From positions 4,492 through 24,640 of the forward strand of contig DIZT01000073.1 of NCBI GenBank assembly GCA_002427975.1: DNA of 20,149 bases, given 5' to 3'. A program made the position numbers and the translations under genes. Under the pieces are notes generated by a model, which did not search any database, had not been told where the DNA came from, and saw nothing but the letters and a program-made list of their open reading frames with translations. This document shows, one piece after another, positions 14,164 to 20,149 of the stretch. The DNA comes from Micrococcaceae bacterium UBA6021 (GTDB lineage: Bacteria; Actinomycetota; Actinomycetes; Actinomycetales; Micrococcaceae). How positions within the stretch are numbered: position 1 is the stretch's first letter; every line of letters starts with the position of its first letter.

Positions 14164-14805
14164 CTACTTCACGACGTAGCCGCGCATGATTGCCATGATT
14201 GCTGCAACGCTTTGGTCACGGGTGCGTTCGGGGTTGTAGGTCTGGCGGTCCAGTCCCACTACAAAGCAGGCGCCAAAGATGGCCGTTTCGAGACTGCCCC
14301 GCAAGACCGTTTCGTCCACAGGATAGACGGCAGCCACCTTCTCTATGGCCGCCCCGATGACCGCCAGGAGTTCGGACCGGAGCGCGGCGAACGTGTCCCG
14401 CCATTCGCTGGGAGTCCGCCAGTTTTCGCTGACCCACAGGCGGGCAAACGACGGGTAGTCGTCCATAAAATCCATGGCCTTGCCGATCATTGCCTCCATG
14501 GCCAGCAACGGATCGGCCTCCGGATGCCCCGCCTCGCTCAGCAGGCGTTCCTTCAGAATGTCCACGCCGTGCCGCAACAGCTGCGCGACCAGATCCGACT
14601 TGCTGCCGAAGTTGTAGTAGACAGTCCCCTTGGACACACCGCCCGCGGCGGCGATCTCGTCCATGGTCACGCCGGCGACGCCTCGTTCCCCGATCAGCTC
14701 CATGGAGGCGTCGAAGAGCTTCTGCCGCGTAGCGTTGGTGCGTTCCGGGCGGAGCTTCTTCTCGGCCGGGCCGTGCATGGCCGGATCGTGCACGGGCTGG
14801 CTCAT
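14164..14805 (-). CDS. TetR-family transcriptional repressor of the YhgE operon
   Basis: This protein has 213 residues. The HTH is at about 25-70: RQKLFDASMELIGERGVAGVTMDEIAAAGGVSKGTVYYNFGSKSDLV, a classic TetR_N pattern. The C-terminal ligand and dimer domain has DDYPSFARLWVSENWRTPSEW and ETAIFGACFVVGLDRQTYNPER. The start ATG at 14805 overlaps the TGA of the YhgE gene (ATGA), so it is translationally coupled; longer open sequence upstream in this frame is antisense-type noise within the YhgE gene. A perfect palindrome in the operon promoter is its likely operator, giving negative autoregulation. The inducing ligand is unknown. Confidence 0.94.
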   Translation of the reverse strand: MSQPVHDPAMHGPAEKKLRPERTNATRQKLFDASMELIGERGVAGVTMDEIAAAGGVSKGTVYYNFGSKSDLVAQLLRHGVDILKERLLSEAGHPEADPLLAMEAMIGKAMDFMDDYPSFARLWVSENWRTPSEWRDTFAALRSELLAVIGAAIEKVAAVYPVDETVLRGSLETAIFGACFVVGLDRQTYNPERTRDQSVAAIMAIMRGYVVK

Positions 14806-16838
14806 ACCGCGATCTCCGGTTTGAGCGTCTTGAGGGTCCAGTATTTGTGCTTCCGGACCGCAAACGTGGACATCGCCGCGCCCAGCAACGTGTAGCCGAG
14901 CAGCCCCAGGACAGTGGGGACGATCATGGACAGGTCGGCGCCGTAGATGAGGTGCCGCATGCCCGTGACCACGTAGCCCATGGGCAGGATCTCGTGGACC
15001 ACGTGGAGAGGCTGCGGGGTGGTCTGCCAGGGGAACGTGCCGCCCGAGGACACCAGCTGGAGCACCAGCAGGATCAGCACCACAAGCTTGCCCGGTGACC
15101 CCAGCAGCGCCACGATGCCTTGGATGATGGCGCTGAATGCCATGGCCGCGGCCAGCATGAACAGCCACATCAGCACGGGATGTGCGGGGTTGAGGCCCAG
15201 CGCCAGATTCACCACCAGGGTCAGCAGGCTGGCCTGTACCACTGAGACGGCCAGGAACGGAAGCCAGCCGCCGACGGCGATTTTCCAGGCGGGGGCGTTC
15301 GACGCCAGGGCCCGCTGGGTGATGGGCCGCATCGCCTGGACCAGCATAAAGATGCCGATCCACAACGCGAGGGTCAGGAAGAACGGCGCCAGCCCCGCAC
15401 CGTAGGAATCAGCTTTTGCCTGGGATACATTGCTGACCGCAACAGGGTCGGCAATCACCTTGGAAAGGCTGGTCTTCTGTGAAGCGTCCGGATTGGGAAC
15501 CTGCCCGGCTCCCTTGGCAATTTCGTCGGCCAGCGTCCGCGAGCCGTCAGCGGCGGTGCGGGCGCCCGCCTCAAGCTGCCCCGCGCCGGCGTCAAGCGTT
15601 TGCGCGCCGTCCGCGAGGCGTCCTGCGCCGTCCAGCGCAGATTGCTGGCCAGTGGCCAGGGTGGCCGCCCCGGTGTGGAGCCGGTCGGCCCCACCCGAGG
15701 TCTGAACAATGGCGTCCTTCAGTGCAGGGGTAGCCGTTGCCAGCTGGGCTGCGCCGACGCTCACGGCTTCGGAGCCGTTCGCCAGCTGCTGGATCTGGGC
15801 GGCGTCGGTCTGGAGACGTGTCTTCGCTGCGGCCACGGGGCTGGAGGCTGCCACAGTATCGAAGTCGGCCAGGATACTGTCAGCCTGCTCCTGGGTGAGC
15901 ACGCGGGACGCGACCAGGCGGGCATTCGATTCGATCACCCGCGTCCGGAGCCCCTGGTCCGCGGCATCAAGCTGGGTGACGACATTCTGGACCTTGGTGT
16001 TCAGCTGCGCGTTTCCTGCGGCCACCTGGGCCGCGCCGTTGGCCAGCGTCTGAGTGTCCGTGGGCAAGGTGGCGGTCTTGTCCTTCAGGACGGAGAGCCC
16101 GCTGCTGAGCTGCCCGGCGCCGTCGGTCAGCTGGTTGGCGCCGGCACGCAATTTCACCTGCCCGGCGTACAGCTCTCCCGCTCCTGCGCTGAGCTCACCA
16201 GTGCCTGCATGCAGGGTGACTGTCCCGTCGCGGAGGGTGGCTACGCCGTCGGCGAGCTGCCCGGCGCCGTCGGCGGCCTTGAGCATCTGGGCATGGATGG
16301 TGCCGAAGCCGGTGAGCAGCTGGGTCGCCGTCTCTTCGCCCACTTCCTTGGCCACAGTGGTGTGCACTGCGGTGGTCAGCTTGTCCACGATGGTGCTCAG
16401 CAGGTAGTTGTTGGCATCGTTGGTGGTGACGTTCAGCATCGCCTGGCTGGCCGAATCGAAGCTGCCGGGGGAGACCAGGTTGGTGGAGAAGTCTGCGGGG
16501 ATTTTCAGCGCAAAAGCGTACTTGCCGCTGCTGACCCCTGCATCGGCCTCCTCCGCGGTGGGTACCGGCTTCCAGTTGAAGACATTGCCGTCCACCAGGC
16601 TGTCCGCCACCTTCCTGCCCGCCTGGAGCTCGATGCCGTCGCTGGACGTGGCGCCGGCATCCTCGACCACCAGGGCGGCGTCGATCTGGTTCAGGTTCCC
16701 GTAGGGATTCCAGTTGGCGTACAGGTACACGGCCCCGTACAGCAGCGGCACCATCACCAGGGCCAGGATGGTCAGCTTCGGCAGCAGCCCGCCGGTCATA
16801 CGCTTGAGTTCGGAACGGGCCAGCCGCAGCACGGTCAC
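14802..16838 (-). CDS. YhgE/Pip family ABC-2-type membrane protein
   Basis: This 678-residue protein starts with GTG at 16838. A cytoplasmic N-terminus and TM1 (about 21-40, LTILALVMVPLLYGAVYLYANW) are followed by NPYGNLNQIDAALVVEDAG, the family hallmark. A large extracytoplasmic part (about 45-480) follows. Between about 190 and 450 it holds many copies of a short Gly/Ala-rich unit of the form GAGQLADGVATL, AGTGELSAGAGEL, GAGQLEAGA, which should form long helical coils. Five to six helices at about 490-665 form an ABC-2-like membrane domain. Pip is the phage infection protein of Lactococcus; EsaA of type VII secretion is related. Cellular role is not settled: proposed export or envelope function. 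GTGA overlap with the upstream ABC-like gene and ATGA overlap with TetR tie the three together. Confidence 0.93.
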   Translation of the reverse strand: MTVLRLARSELKRMTGGLLPKLTILALVMVPLLYGAVYLYANWNPYGNLNQIDAALVVEDAGATSSDGIELQAGRKVADSLVDGNVFNWKPVPTAEEADAGVSSGKYAFALKIPADFSTNLVSPGSFDSASQAMLNVTTNDANNYLLSTIVDKLTTAVHTTVAKEVGEETATQLLTGFGTIHAQMLKAADGAGQLADGVATLRDGTVTLHAGTGELSAGAGELYAGQVKLRAGANQLTDGAGQLSSGLSVLKDKTATLPTDTQTLANGAAQVAAGNAQLNTKVQNVVTQLDAADQGLRTRVIESNARLVASRVLTQEQADSILADFDTVAASSPVAAAKTRLQTDAAQIQQLANGSEAVSVGAAQLATATPALKDAIVQTSGGADRLHTGAATLATGQQSALDGAGRLADGAQTLDAGAGQLEAGARTAADGSRTLADEIAKGAGQVPNPDASQKTSLSKVIADPVAVSNVSQAKADSYGAGLAPFFLTLALWIGIFMLVQAMRPITQRALASNAPAWKIAVGGWLPFLAVSVVQASLLTLVVNLALGLNPAHPVLMWLFMLAAAMAFSAIIQGIVALLGSPGKLVVLILLVLQLVSSGGTFPWQTTPQPLHVVHEILPMGYVVTGMRHLIYGADLSMIVPTVLGLLGYTLLGAAMSTFAVRKHKYWTLKTLKPEIAV

Positions 16839-17527
16839 TTGGCATCCTCGGTTTCGAGTTGAAGGTCATTTTCTGCCGCCACAGCCGGTGTGGCGCCGGG
16901 GCGGTGGACTGAATTGCCGACGACCGCAGCCGGTCCCGTCCACCCTGCCGGGAGGGCAGCAACGGTGACGACGACGGCGAGCGGCCGGCCGCCGTCGTAC
17001 GCCAGCTCCTCAAGCCGCGGTAGCCAGTCCGCAGCATGGGCACTGTGCCTGTCGGGGGAGTCCACCACCAGCAGGTCTGTGTGCGGGTTGGCCAGGGCAA
17101 GCGAGGTCAGCAGTTCCATCCGGCGGTCCGGCGGCAGCTGTTCGGTCCACAGGTCCGCGATGTCCTCGAACCTGTTGACCTTGAGCCAGGGCTTGCTGAG
17201 CAGCGCGCCCCGGTAGCGTCGGGGGACCAGCGCGAGGTCCTCAGTGACAAGGTCGCGGACGCTCAGGTGCTGCTCGGGTTCGTTCACGTTCGGGGAATCC
17301 ACCAGGGCGCTGGCGAGGCGGAGGGATTTGGTGCGTTCGCTCCGATCCCACGAGATCCGGCCGCCAGTGGGTTTCATGCGCCCGCTGATGGTCAGGGCAA
17401 GGGCTGTCCGCTGGTCCTGGCGTTCGCCGGTGACGAGGAGGAGCTCACCCCGGCGGGCCCGCAGCGAGGTTGGCGGAAGCAGGTCGTCGCGCCGGCCTTT
17501 CACATGGAGTTGCTGTACGGAGAGCAA
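16835..17527 (-). CDS. Degenerate ABC ATPase-like protein paired with YhgE
   Basis: This 230-residue protein starts at TTG 17527 with AAAGG 6 bp upstream. The layout of an ABC ATPase is visible, but key residues are missing. The Walker A position reads GERQDQRT (34-41) instead of GxxGxGKS/T, with Arg in place of Lys and two glycines lost. The signature LSGGQ position reads LPPDRRMELLTSLALANP (131-148). Walker B is kept as LLVVD (152-156), but the next residue is Ser157 where the catalytic Glu should be. Real ATP hydrolysis is therefore doubtful. It ends in a GTGA overlap with the YhgE gene, so a stoichiometric partner or regulatory subunit is likely. It could be a nucleotide-sensing pseudo-ATPase; this is inference. 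Confidence 0.82.
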   Translation of the reverse strand: MLSVQQLHVKGRRDDLLPPTSLRARRGELLLVTGERQDQRTALALTISGRMKPTGGRISWDRSERTKSLRLASALVDSPNVNEPEQHLSVRDLVTEDLALVPRRYRGALLSKPWLKVNRFEDIADLWTEQLPPDRRMELLTSLALANPHTDLLVVDSPDRHSAHAADWLPRLEELAYDGGRPLAVVVTVAALPAGWTGPAAVVGNSVHRPGATPAVAAENDLQLETEDAK

Positions 17528-17559
17528 AGATGGCCTTTCGCCGGTGTATGTCTGCCGCT

Positions 17560-17588
17560 AGTCTAACTGAACTGACCGGTCAGTTCAA
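17560..17588 (-). promoter_or_regulatory. Operon promoter with TetR operator in the spacer
   Basis: On the minus strand: -35 TTGAAC (17588-17583), 17-bp spacer, -10 TAGACT (17565-17560). A perfect 20-bp palindrome, TGAACTGACCGGTCAGTTCA (17568-17587), fills the spacer and part of the -35 box. Bound TetR would exclude RNA polymerase. The leader to the TTG start is about 26 bp. Confidence 0.85.
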
Positions 17589-17615
17589 ATAAGAGGGTGC
17601 GCGGCGCTGGCGCGG

Positions 17616-19103
17616 CTACAGGCCGTACTTCTCCAGCAGTCGAAGCCACACTTCGCTGATGGTGGGAAACGACGGCACGGCATGCCACAGCCGCTCAAGC
17701 GGGACCTCGCCCACCACGGCAATGGTCGCGGCATGCAGCAGTTCGCCCACGTCCGGGCCGGCGAAAGTGGCGCCAAGGAGGACCCCGCGGTCCTCGTCCA
17801 CCACCAGCTGCGCCCAGCCTGCGTAGTGTTCGGAATGCAGCGACGATCCCGACACCTCGATGGGCAGCTCCACGGAGGAGGCGTTGTAGCCGTCCTGCTT
17901 CGCCTGCTCAAGAGTGCGCCCCACCGCAGCCAGCTCGGGATCGGTGAACACGACGTTCGGCACGGCGTGCTGGTTGGCGGTCTGGGCGTAGCGGCTCCAG
18001 GCTGCCGGGGCGCCCTTCAGACCCCCTTTGGCGCGGGCGGCTATGGCGTCACCGGTAGCACGGGCTTCGTACTTGCCCTGGTGCGTGAAATAGTTCCTGC
18101 CGGCGGCGTCGCCAACAGCGTAGAGCCACGGTTCCTCGCCCTGCGCGCCAGAGACGCCCTGGGCGCCCTGGACTAGGCCGGTTGAGTCGGTGGTGAGCTT
18201 CAGTGGCTGCCCGTCCTCGGCCTCGAAGCCCAGGCTTTCCAGGCCGAGTCCTTCGAGGGCAGGGTGCCGGCCCGTGGATACAAGGACCTTGTCCGCAGTC
18301 ACGGTGGTTCGGCTGTCCAGCGTTGGATCCCGCAGCGTCAGGGTGAAGGTGCCGTCCTCGTTTTCGTGGATGTGCTCCGTGGACGTGTCGAGGTGGATCT
18401 CCACGCCGTCCGCACGCAACCCGGCGATCACGAGCTTGGTGGCCTCCGCCGGGAAAGTGCCCAGCAGTCCGCTCCTGGCCACGAGCGTCACGTCCGAGCC
18501 CAGGCGCGCGAATGCCTGCGCCAACTCGGTCCCCGCCACACCCCCGCCCACCACAGCAAGGCGCTCCGGCACCTCTCTGGCTGACGTGGCTTCGCGCGTG
18601 CCCCAGACCTGGAGATCAGCCAGCCCCGCGATGCGCGGCTGATTGGGCGTAGAGCCCGTGGCCAGTACGACGGCGTGCCGCGCCTTGAGCCGGTACCTGT
18701 TGCCGTCCAGTCCGGCTACTTCAACGGCGCGCGGCGCGGTGATCCAGCCATGGCCGCGGATGAGCCCGATCCCGGTGTCTTCCAGCCACTTCACCTGGCT
18801 GTCGTCCTGCCAGTTGGCCGTGAAGTAGTCCCGGCGCTTGAGGACCGCCGCAGCATCCAGGGTCCTCGTGACGGCTTCCCCCGCCCCGGGTACCGACTGT
18901 GCACCATGCAGGGCGGTGCCCGGGCGGAGCAGGGCTTTGGATGGCATGCAGGCCCAATAAGAGCATTCGCCGCCCACCAGCTCGGCTTCGATAAGTACAG
19001 CCGTGAGACCACCCTGAACCACCCGGTCCGCGACGTTTTCTCCCACGGCACCCGCGCCGATCACGATGACATCGAATTCACGTTCCAGGGCTTCAGGCGT
19101 CAT
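17616..19103 (-). CDS. FAD/NAD(P)-dependent pyridine nucleotide-disulfide oxidoreductase
   Basis: This protein has 495 residues. The FAD Rossmann motif is VIVIGAGAVGENVA (13-26). The redox-active disulfide is GGECSYWACMPSKALL with C47 and C52. The NAD(P) motif is LAVVGGGVAGTELAQAFARLG (182-202), the second FAD motif is LYAVGDAAG (327-335), and the C-terminal dimer domain starts near 376. In lipoamide dehydrogenase and glutathione reductase the C-terminal HP-x4-E motif supplies the catalytic His; here the aligned stretch is FPTISE (479-484), so His is Phe, with H474 nearby. It is thus probably not a true lipoamide dehydrogenase; a quinone or other small-molecule reductase is possible. No 2-oxoacid dehydrogenase genes adjoin it. 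The start is supported by a TAGGCT box 6 bp upstream. Confidence 0.92.
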   Translation of the reverse strand: MTPEALEREFDVIVIGAGAVGENVADRVVQGGLTAVLIEAELVGGECSYWACMPSKALLRPGTALHGAQSVPGAGEAVTRTLDAAAVLKRRDYFTANWQDDSQVKWLEDTGIGLIRGHGWITAPRAVEVAGLDGNRYRLKARHAVVLATGSTPNQPRIAGLADLQVWGTREATSAREVPERLAVVGGGVAGTELAQAFARLGSDVTLVARSGLLGTFPAEATKLVIAGLRADGVEIHLDTSTEHIHENEDGTFTLTLRDPTLDSRTTVTADKVLVSTGRHPALEGLGLESLGFEAEDGQPLKLTTDSTGLVQGAQGVSGAQGEEPWLYAVGDAAGRNYFTHQGKYEARATGDAIAARAKGGLKGAPAAWSRYAQTANQHAVPNVVFTDPELAAVGRTLEQAKQDGYNASSVELPIEVSGSSLHSEHYAGWAQLVVDEDRGVLLGATFAGPDVGELLHAATIAVVGEVPLERLWHAVPSFPTISEVWLRLLEKYGL

Positions 19104-19109
19104 TTGTCC

Positions 19110-19115
19110 AGCCTA
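19110..19115 (-). promoter_or_regulatory. -10 box of a likely leaderless promoter for the oxidoreductase
   Basis: TAGGCT reads on the minus strand at 19115-19110, followed by GGACAA and the ATG at 19103. The 6-bp gap fits transcription starting at or next to the start codon. No good -35 box is visible. Confidence 0.5.
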
Positions 19116-19167
19116 CGCCGGGGCCGCGGGAGGCGGGAGTGATGCCGTTGCCAACGGGCCACAGACC

Positions 19168-19256
19168 GAAGTGCGTAACTTTTGGCCGCCCAGGGGAGGG
19201 CCTGCCGCGCGAATCCAAGGGCGGGTAGGGGGTCGTTCCCAAAGTGACGCATTTTC
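19168..19256. repeat. Short inverted-repeat element (possible REP/MITE-like)
   Basis: The left end (minus-strand reading) is AAAAGTTACGCACTTC at 19183-19168. The right end (plus strand) is AAAGTGACGCATTTTC at 19241-19256. The two share AAAGT-ACGCA-TT in facing orientation around a 57-bp GC-rich centre. No gene fits the stretch; the open frame 19100-19306 on the minus strand has no ribosome site. Whether this element is repeated elsewhere in the genome cannot be seen here. Confidence 0.4.
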
Positions 19257-19292
19257 GTCGGGGAGTCGGCGGGTTCTATCGACGTTAAAGAC

Positions 19293-19327
19293 AAAAAGGC
19301 CCGCACCGGCGAACCGGTGCGGGCCTT
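19293..19327 (-). terminator. Strong intrinsic terminator of tRNA-Arg
   Basis: GGCCCGCACCGG (19298-19309) and CCGGTGCGGGCC (19314-19325) form a perfect 12-bp stem around a four-base loop, extended by two A-T pairs. On the minus strand it is followed by a run of five T, 8 bp after the tRNA 3' end. Confidence 0.93.
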
Positions 19328-19334
19328 ATCTCTG

Positions 19335-19408
<74 letters not shown>

Positions 19409-19451
19409 ATCTTGTGTTTCGCGGAGCTTCTCGCTCCCCGAACCTCGAATT

Positions 19452-19481
19452 ACTTTACGCGAGTGTGGCCCGGAGTTCCAA
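19452..19481 (-). promoter_or_regulatory. Probable tRNA-Arg promoter
   Basis: On the minus strand: -35 TTGGAA (19481-19476), 18-bp spacer, -10 TAAAGT (19457-19452). The leader of about 36 bp contains a small hairpin GGAGC/GCTCC (19437-19423) before the mature tRNA. Confidence 0.5.
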
Positions 19482-19506
19482 ATCGAGGAGCGTGTAATCT
19501 GCCCGA

Positions 19507-19520
19507 CTAGACCGGTCTAG
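19507..19520. promoter_or_regulatory. 14-bp perfect palindrome CTAGACCGGTCTAG
   Basis: The palindrome lies between the divergent tRNA-Arg and pckG promoters, adjacent to the Crp-type site. It may be an operator for a dimeric regulator of pckG; no candidate regulator is visible in the window. Confidence 0.45.
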
Positions 19521-19534
19521 GTGACCTTCGTCAC
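19521..19534. promoter_or_regulatory. Crp/GlxR-type binding site upstream of pckG
   Basis: GTGA-CCTTCG-TCAC matches the Crp core (GTGA-N6-TCAC) perfectly. It lies about 125 bp upstream of the likely pckG transcription start. cAMP-dependent Crp/GlxR proteins control gluconeogenic genes in actinobacteria, which fits. Confidence 0.6.
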
Positions 19535-19551
19535 TTATTTTCGGTAATTTA

Positions 19552-19580
19552 TGCGCGGTTTCCTTGAATTTGCGCGGTTT
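19552..19580. repeat. Direct repeat TGCGCGGTTT, 19-bp spacing
   Basis: TGCGCGGTTT occurs at 19552-19561 and 19571-19580, with AT-rich sequence around it, between the Crp-type site and the pckG start. It may be a further operator. Confidence 0.45.
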
Positions 19581-19647
19581 TCGGCTCTAGCGATCACGAA
19601 CGTGCAGATTTGTCTCGGCTTAGCGCCCCTGAGTGGCCAATAACATT

Positions 19648-19653
19648 TAGGAC
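19648..19653 (+). promoter_or_regulatory. -10 box of the pckG promoter
   Basis: TAGGAC lies 6 bp before an in-frame ATG at 19660, so a leaderless start there (adding MNPRKGTA) is possible. The alternative start at 19684 has an SD (GAGGAAGG) and is kept as the main call. Confidence 0.45.
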
Positions 19654-19683
19654 ACACCGATGAACCCGAGGAAGGGAACCGCA

Positions 19684-20149
19684 ATGGGCGATCTGGCACA
19701 ACAGCCGCTGCTTGAGAAAGCACCCACCACGCATGCTGCACTGCTGGCATGGGTCGAAGAGGTTGCTGAGCTAACGCAGCCGGACCGGATCCACTGGGTT
19801 GACGGATCCGTAGAGGAAAACACTCGACTCGCGGATGAACTCGTGGCAGCGGGCACCCTGACCCGGCTGAACCAGGAGCTCTTCCCGAACTCCTTCGCTG
19901 CATTCTCCGACCCCGCGGATGTAGCCCGCGTGGAAGAGCAGACCTTCATCTGCTCCGAAAAGGAACGCGACGCCGGCTTCACCAACAACTGGATGGCTCC
20001 GGCCGAGATGAAGCAGAAGCTGCGCGGACTGTTCGCCGGCTCCATGCGCGGCCGCACCATGTACGTGATCCCGTTCGTCATGGGGCACCTGGACGCCGAG
20101 GATCCCAAGTTCGGCGTCGAGATCACTGACAGCTCCTACGTTGTTGCCT
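19684..20149 (+). CDS. pckG: GTP-dependent phosphoenolpyruvate carboxykinase, N-terminal part
   Basis: The first 155 residues of a protein that is usually about 600 long; the rest lies beyond the window. The sequence [33 protein letters not shown], then [27 protein letters not shown], then [17 protein letters not shown] is diagnostic of the GTP-dependent family (the GRTMYVIPF Arg region binds PEP/oxaloacetate). The enzyme converts oxaloacetate and GTP to PEP in gluconeogenesis. The start at 19684 was chosen for its SD; ATG 19660 in the same frame is an alternative. Upstream lie a Crp/GlxR-type site, a palindrome and a direct repeat, so complex carbon-source control is likely. Confidence 0.95.
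   Translation, partial: MGDLAQQPLLEKAPTTHAALLAWVEEVAELTQPDRIHWVDGSVEENTRLADELVAAGTLTRLNQELFPNSFAAFSDPADVARVEEQTFICSEKERDAGFTNNWMAPAEMKQKLRGLFAGSMRGRTMYVIPFVMGHLDAEDPKFGVEITDSSYVVA

Noticed and set aside
14164..15363. 399-codon minus-strand frame joining extra N-terminal sequence to the TetR protein
   Set aside because: The extra part is an alternative-frame reading of the YhgE gene, and the ATGA overlap at 14802-14805 gives a natural TetR start.
15600..16862. 420-codon plus-strand frame opposite the YhgE gene
   Set aside because: It mirrors the Gly/Ala repeat region on the coding strand; composition is typical of antisense noise.
19100..19306. 68-codon minus-strand open frame between the oxidoreductase and tRNA-Arg
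   Set aside because: No ribosome site or family resemblance; the stretch is better explained as an inverted-repeat element.

Overview
The window is high-GC actinobacterial DNA, most likely from Arthrobacter, Pseudarthrobacter or a close Micrococcaceae relative. This rests on GC-rich codon use, GTG and TTG starts, leaderless-type starts behind TAGGNY -10 boxes, an actinobacterial-type c-di-AMP riboswitch, a GTP-dependent PEP carboxykinase and a YhgE/Pip-TetR cassette. No phage, transposase, plasmid or CRISPR signature was seen, and the region reads as chromosome.

Region 1 (1-9565) is a cell-envelope block. Reading on the minus strand from 8392 down it holds: a PhoP/TcrX-type response regulator and its sensor kinase; a secreted APF/transglycosylase-like protein behind a ydaO-type c-di-AMP riboswitch; and a three-gene operon of a GT2-GtrA fusion followed by two tandem ArnT/PMT-type membrane glycosyltransferases (the last one cut by the window edge). 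Diverging from the regulator is a gene for a membrane-anchored extracytoplasmic protein with a DUF5666-like domain. Three promoters here (the two-component operon, the glycosyltransferase operon and the divergent anchored protein) each carry CACAG half-sites spaced 11 bp apart. These match the direct-repeat box known for mycobacterial PhoP. The block therefore looks like a self-contained regulon in which the two-component system controls itself, the sugar-transfer genes and one surface protein. This is the most interesting observation in the window.

Region 2 (9566-13625) starts with a 630-bp non-coding stretch. Its AT-rich core carries a 20-bp-spaced direct repeat and precedes a receiver-less OmpR-type winged-helix regulator. 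Next come a SixA-like histidine phosphatase, a LysR regulator, and a divergent EamA/DMT exporter sharing an 18-bp palindromic operator with the LysR gene.

Region 3 (13484-17588, minus strand) is a translationally coupled operon: a degenerate ABC ATPase-like protein, a YhgE/Pip membrane protein, a TetR regulator and a four-helix membrane protein with a basic Ala/Arg/Pro tail. A perfect 20-bp palindrome sits between its -35 and -10 boxes and is very probably the TetR operator. The last gene overlaps the convergent EamA gene by 142 bp.

Region 4 (17616-20149) holds a flavin disulfide oxidoreductase of the lipoamide-dehydrogenase superfamily that lacks the usual catalytic His, a short inverted-repeat element, tRNA-Arg(ACG) with a strong terminator, and the start of pckG. 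A Crp/GlxR-type site lies upstream of pckG.
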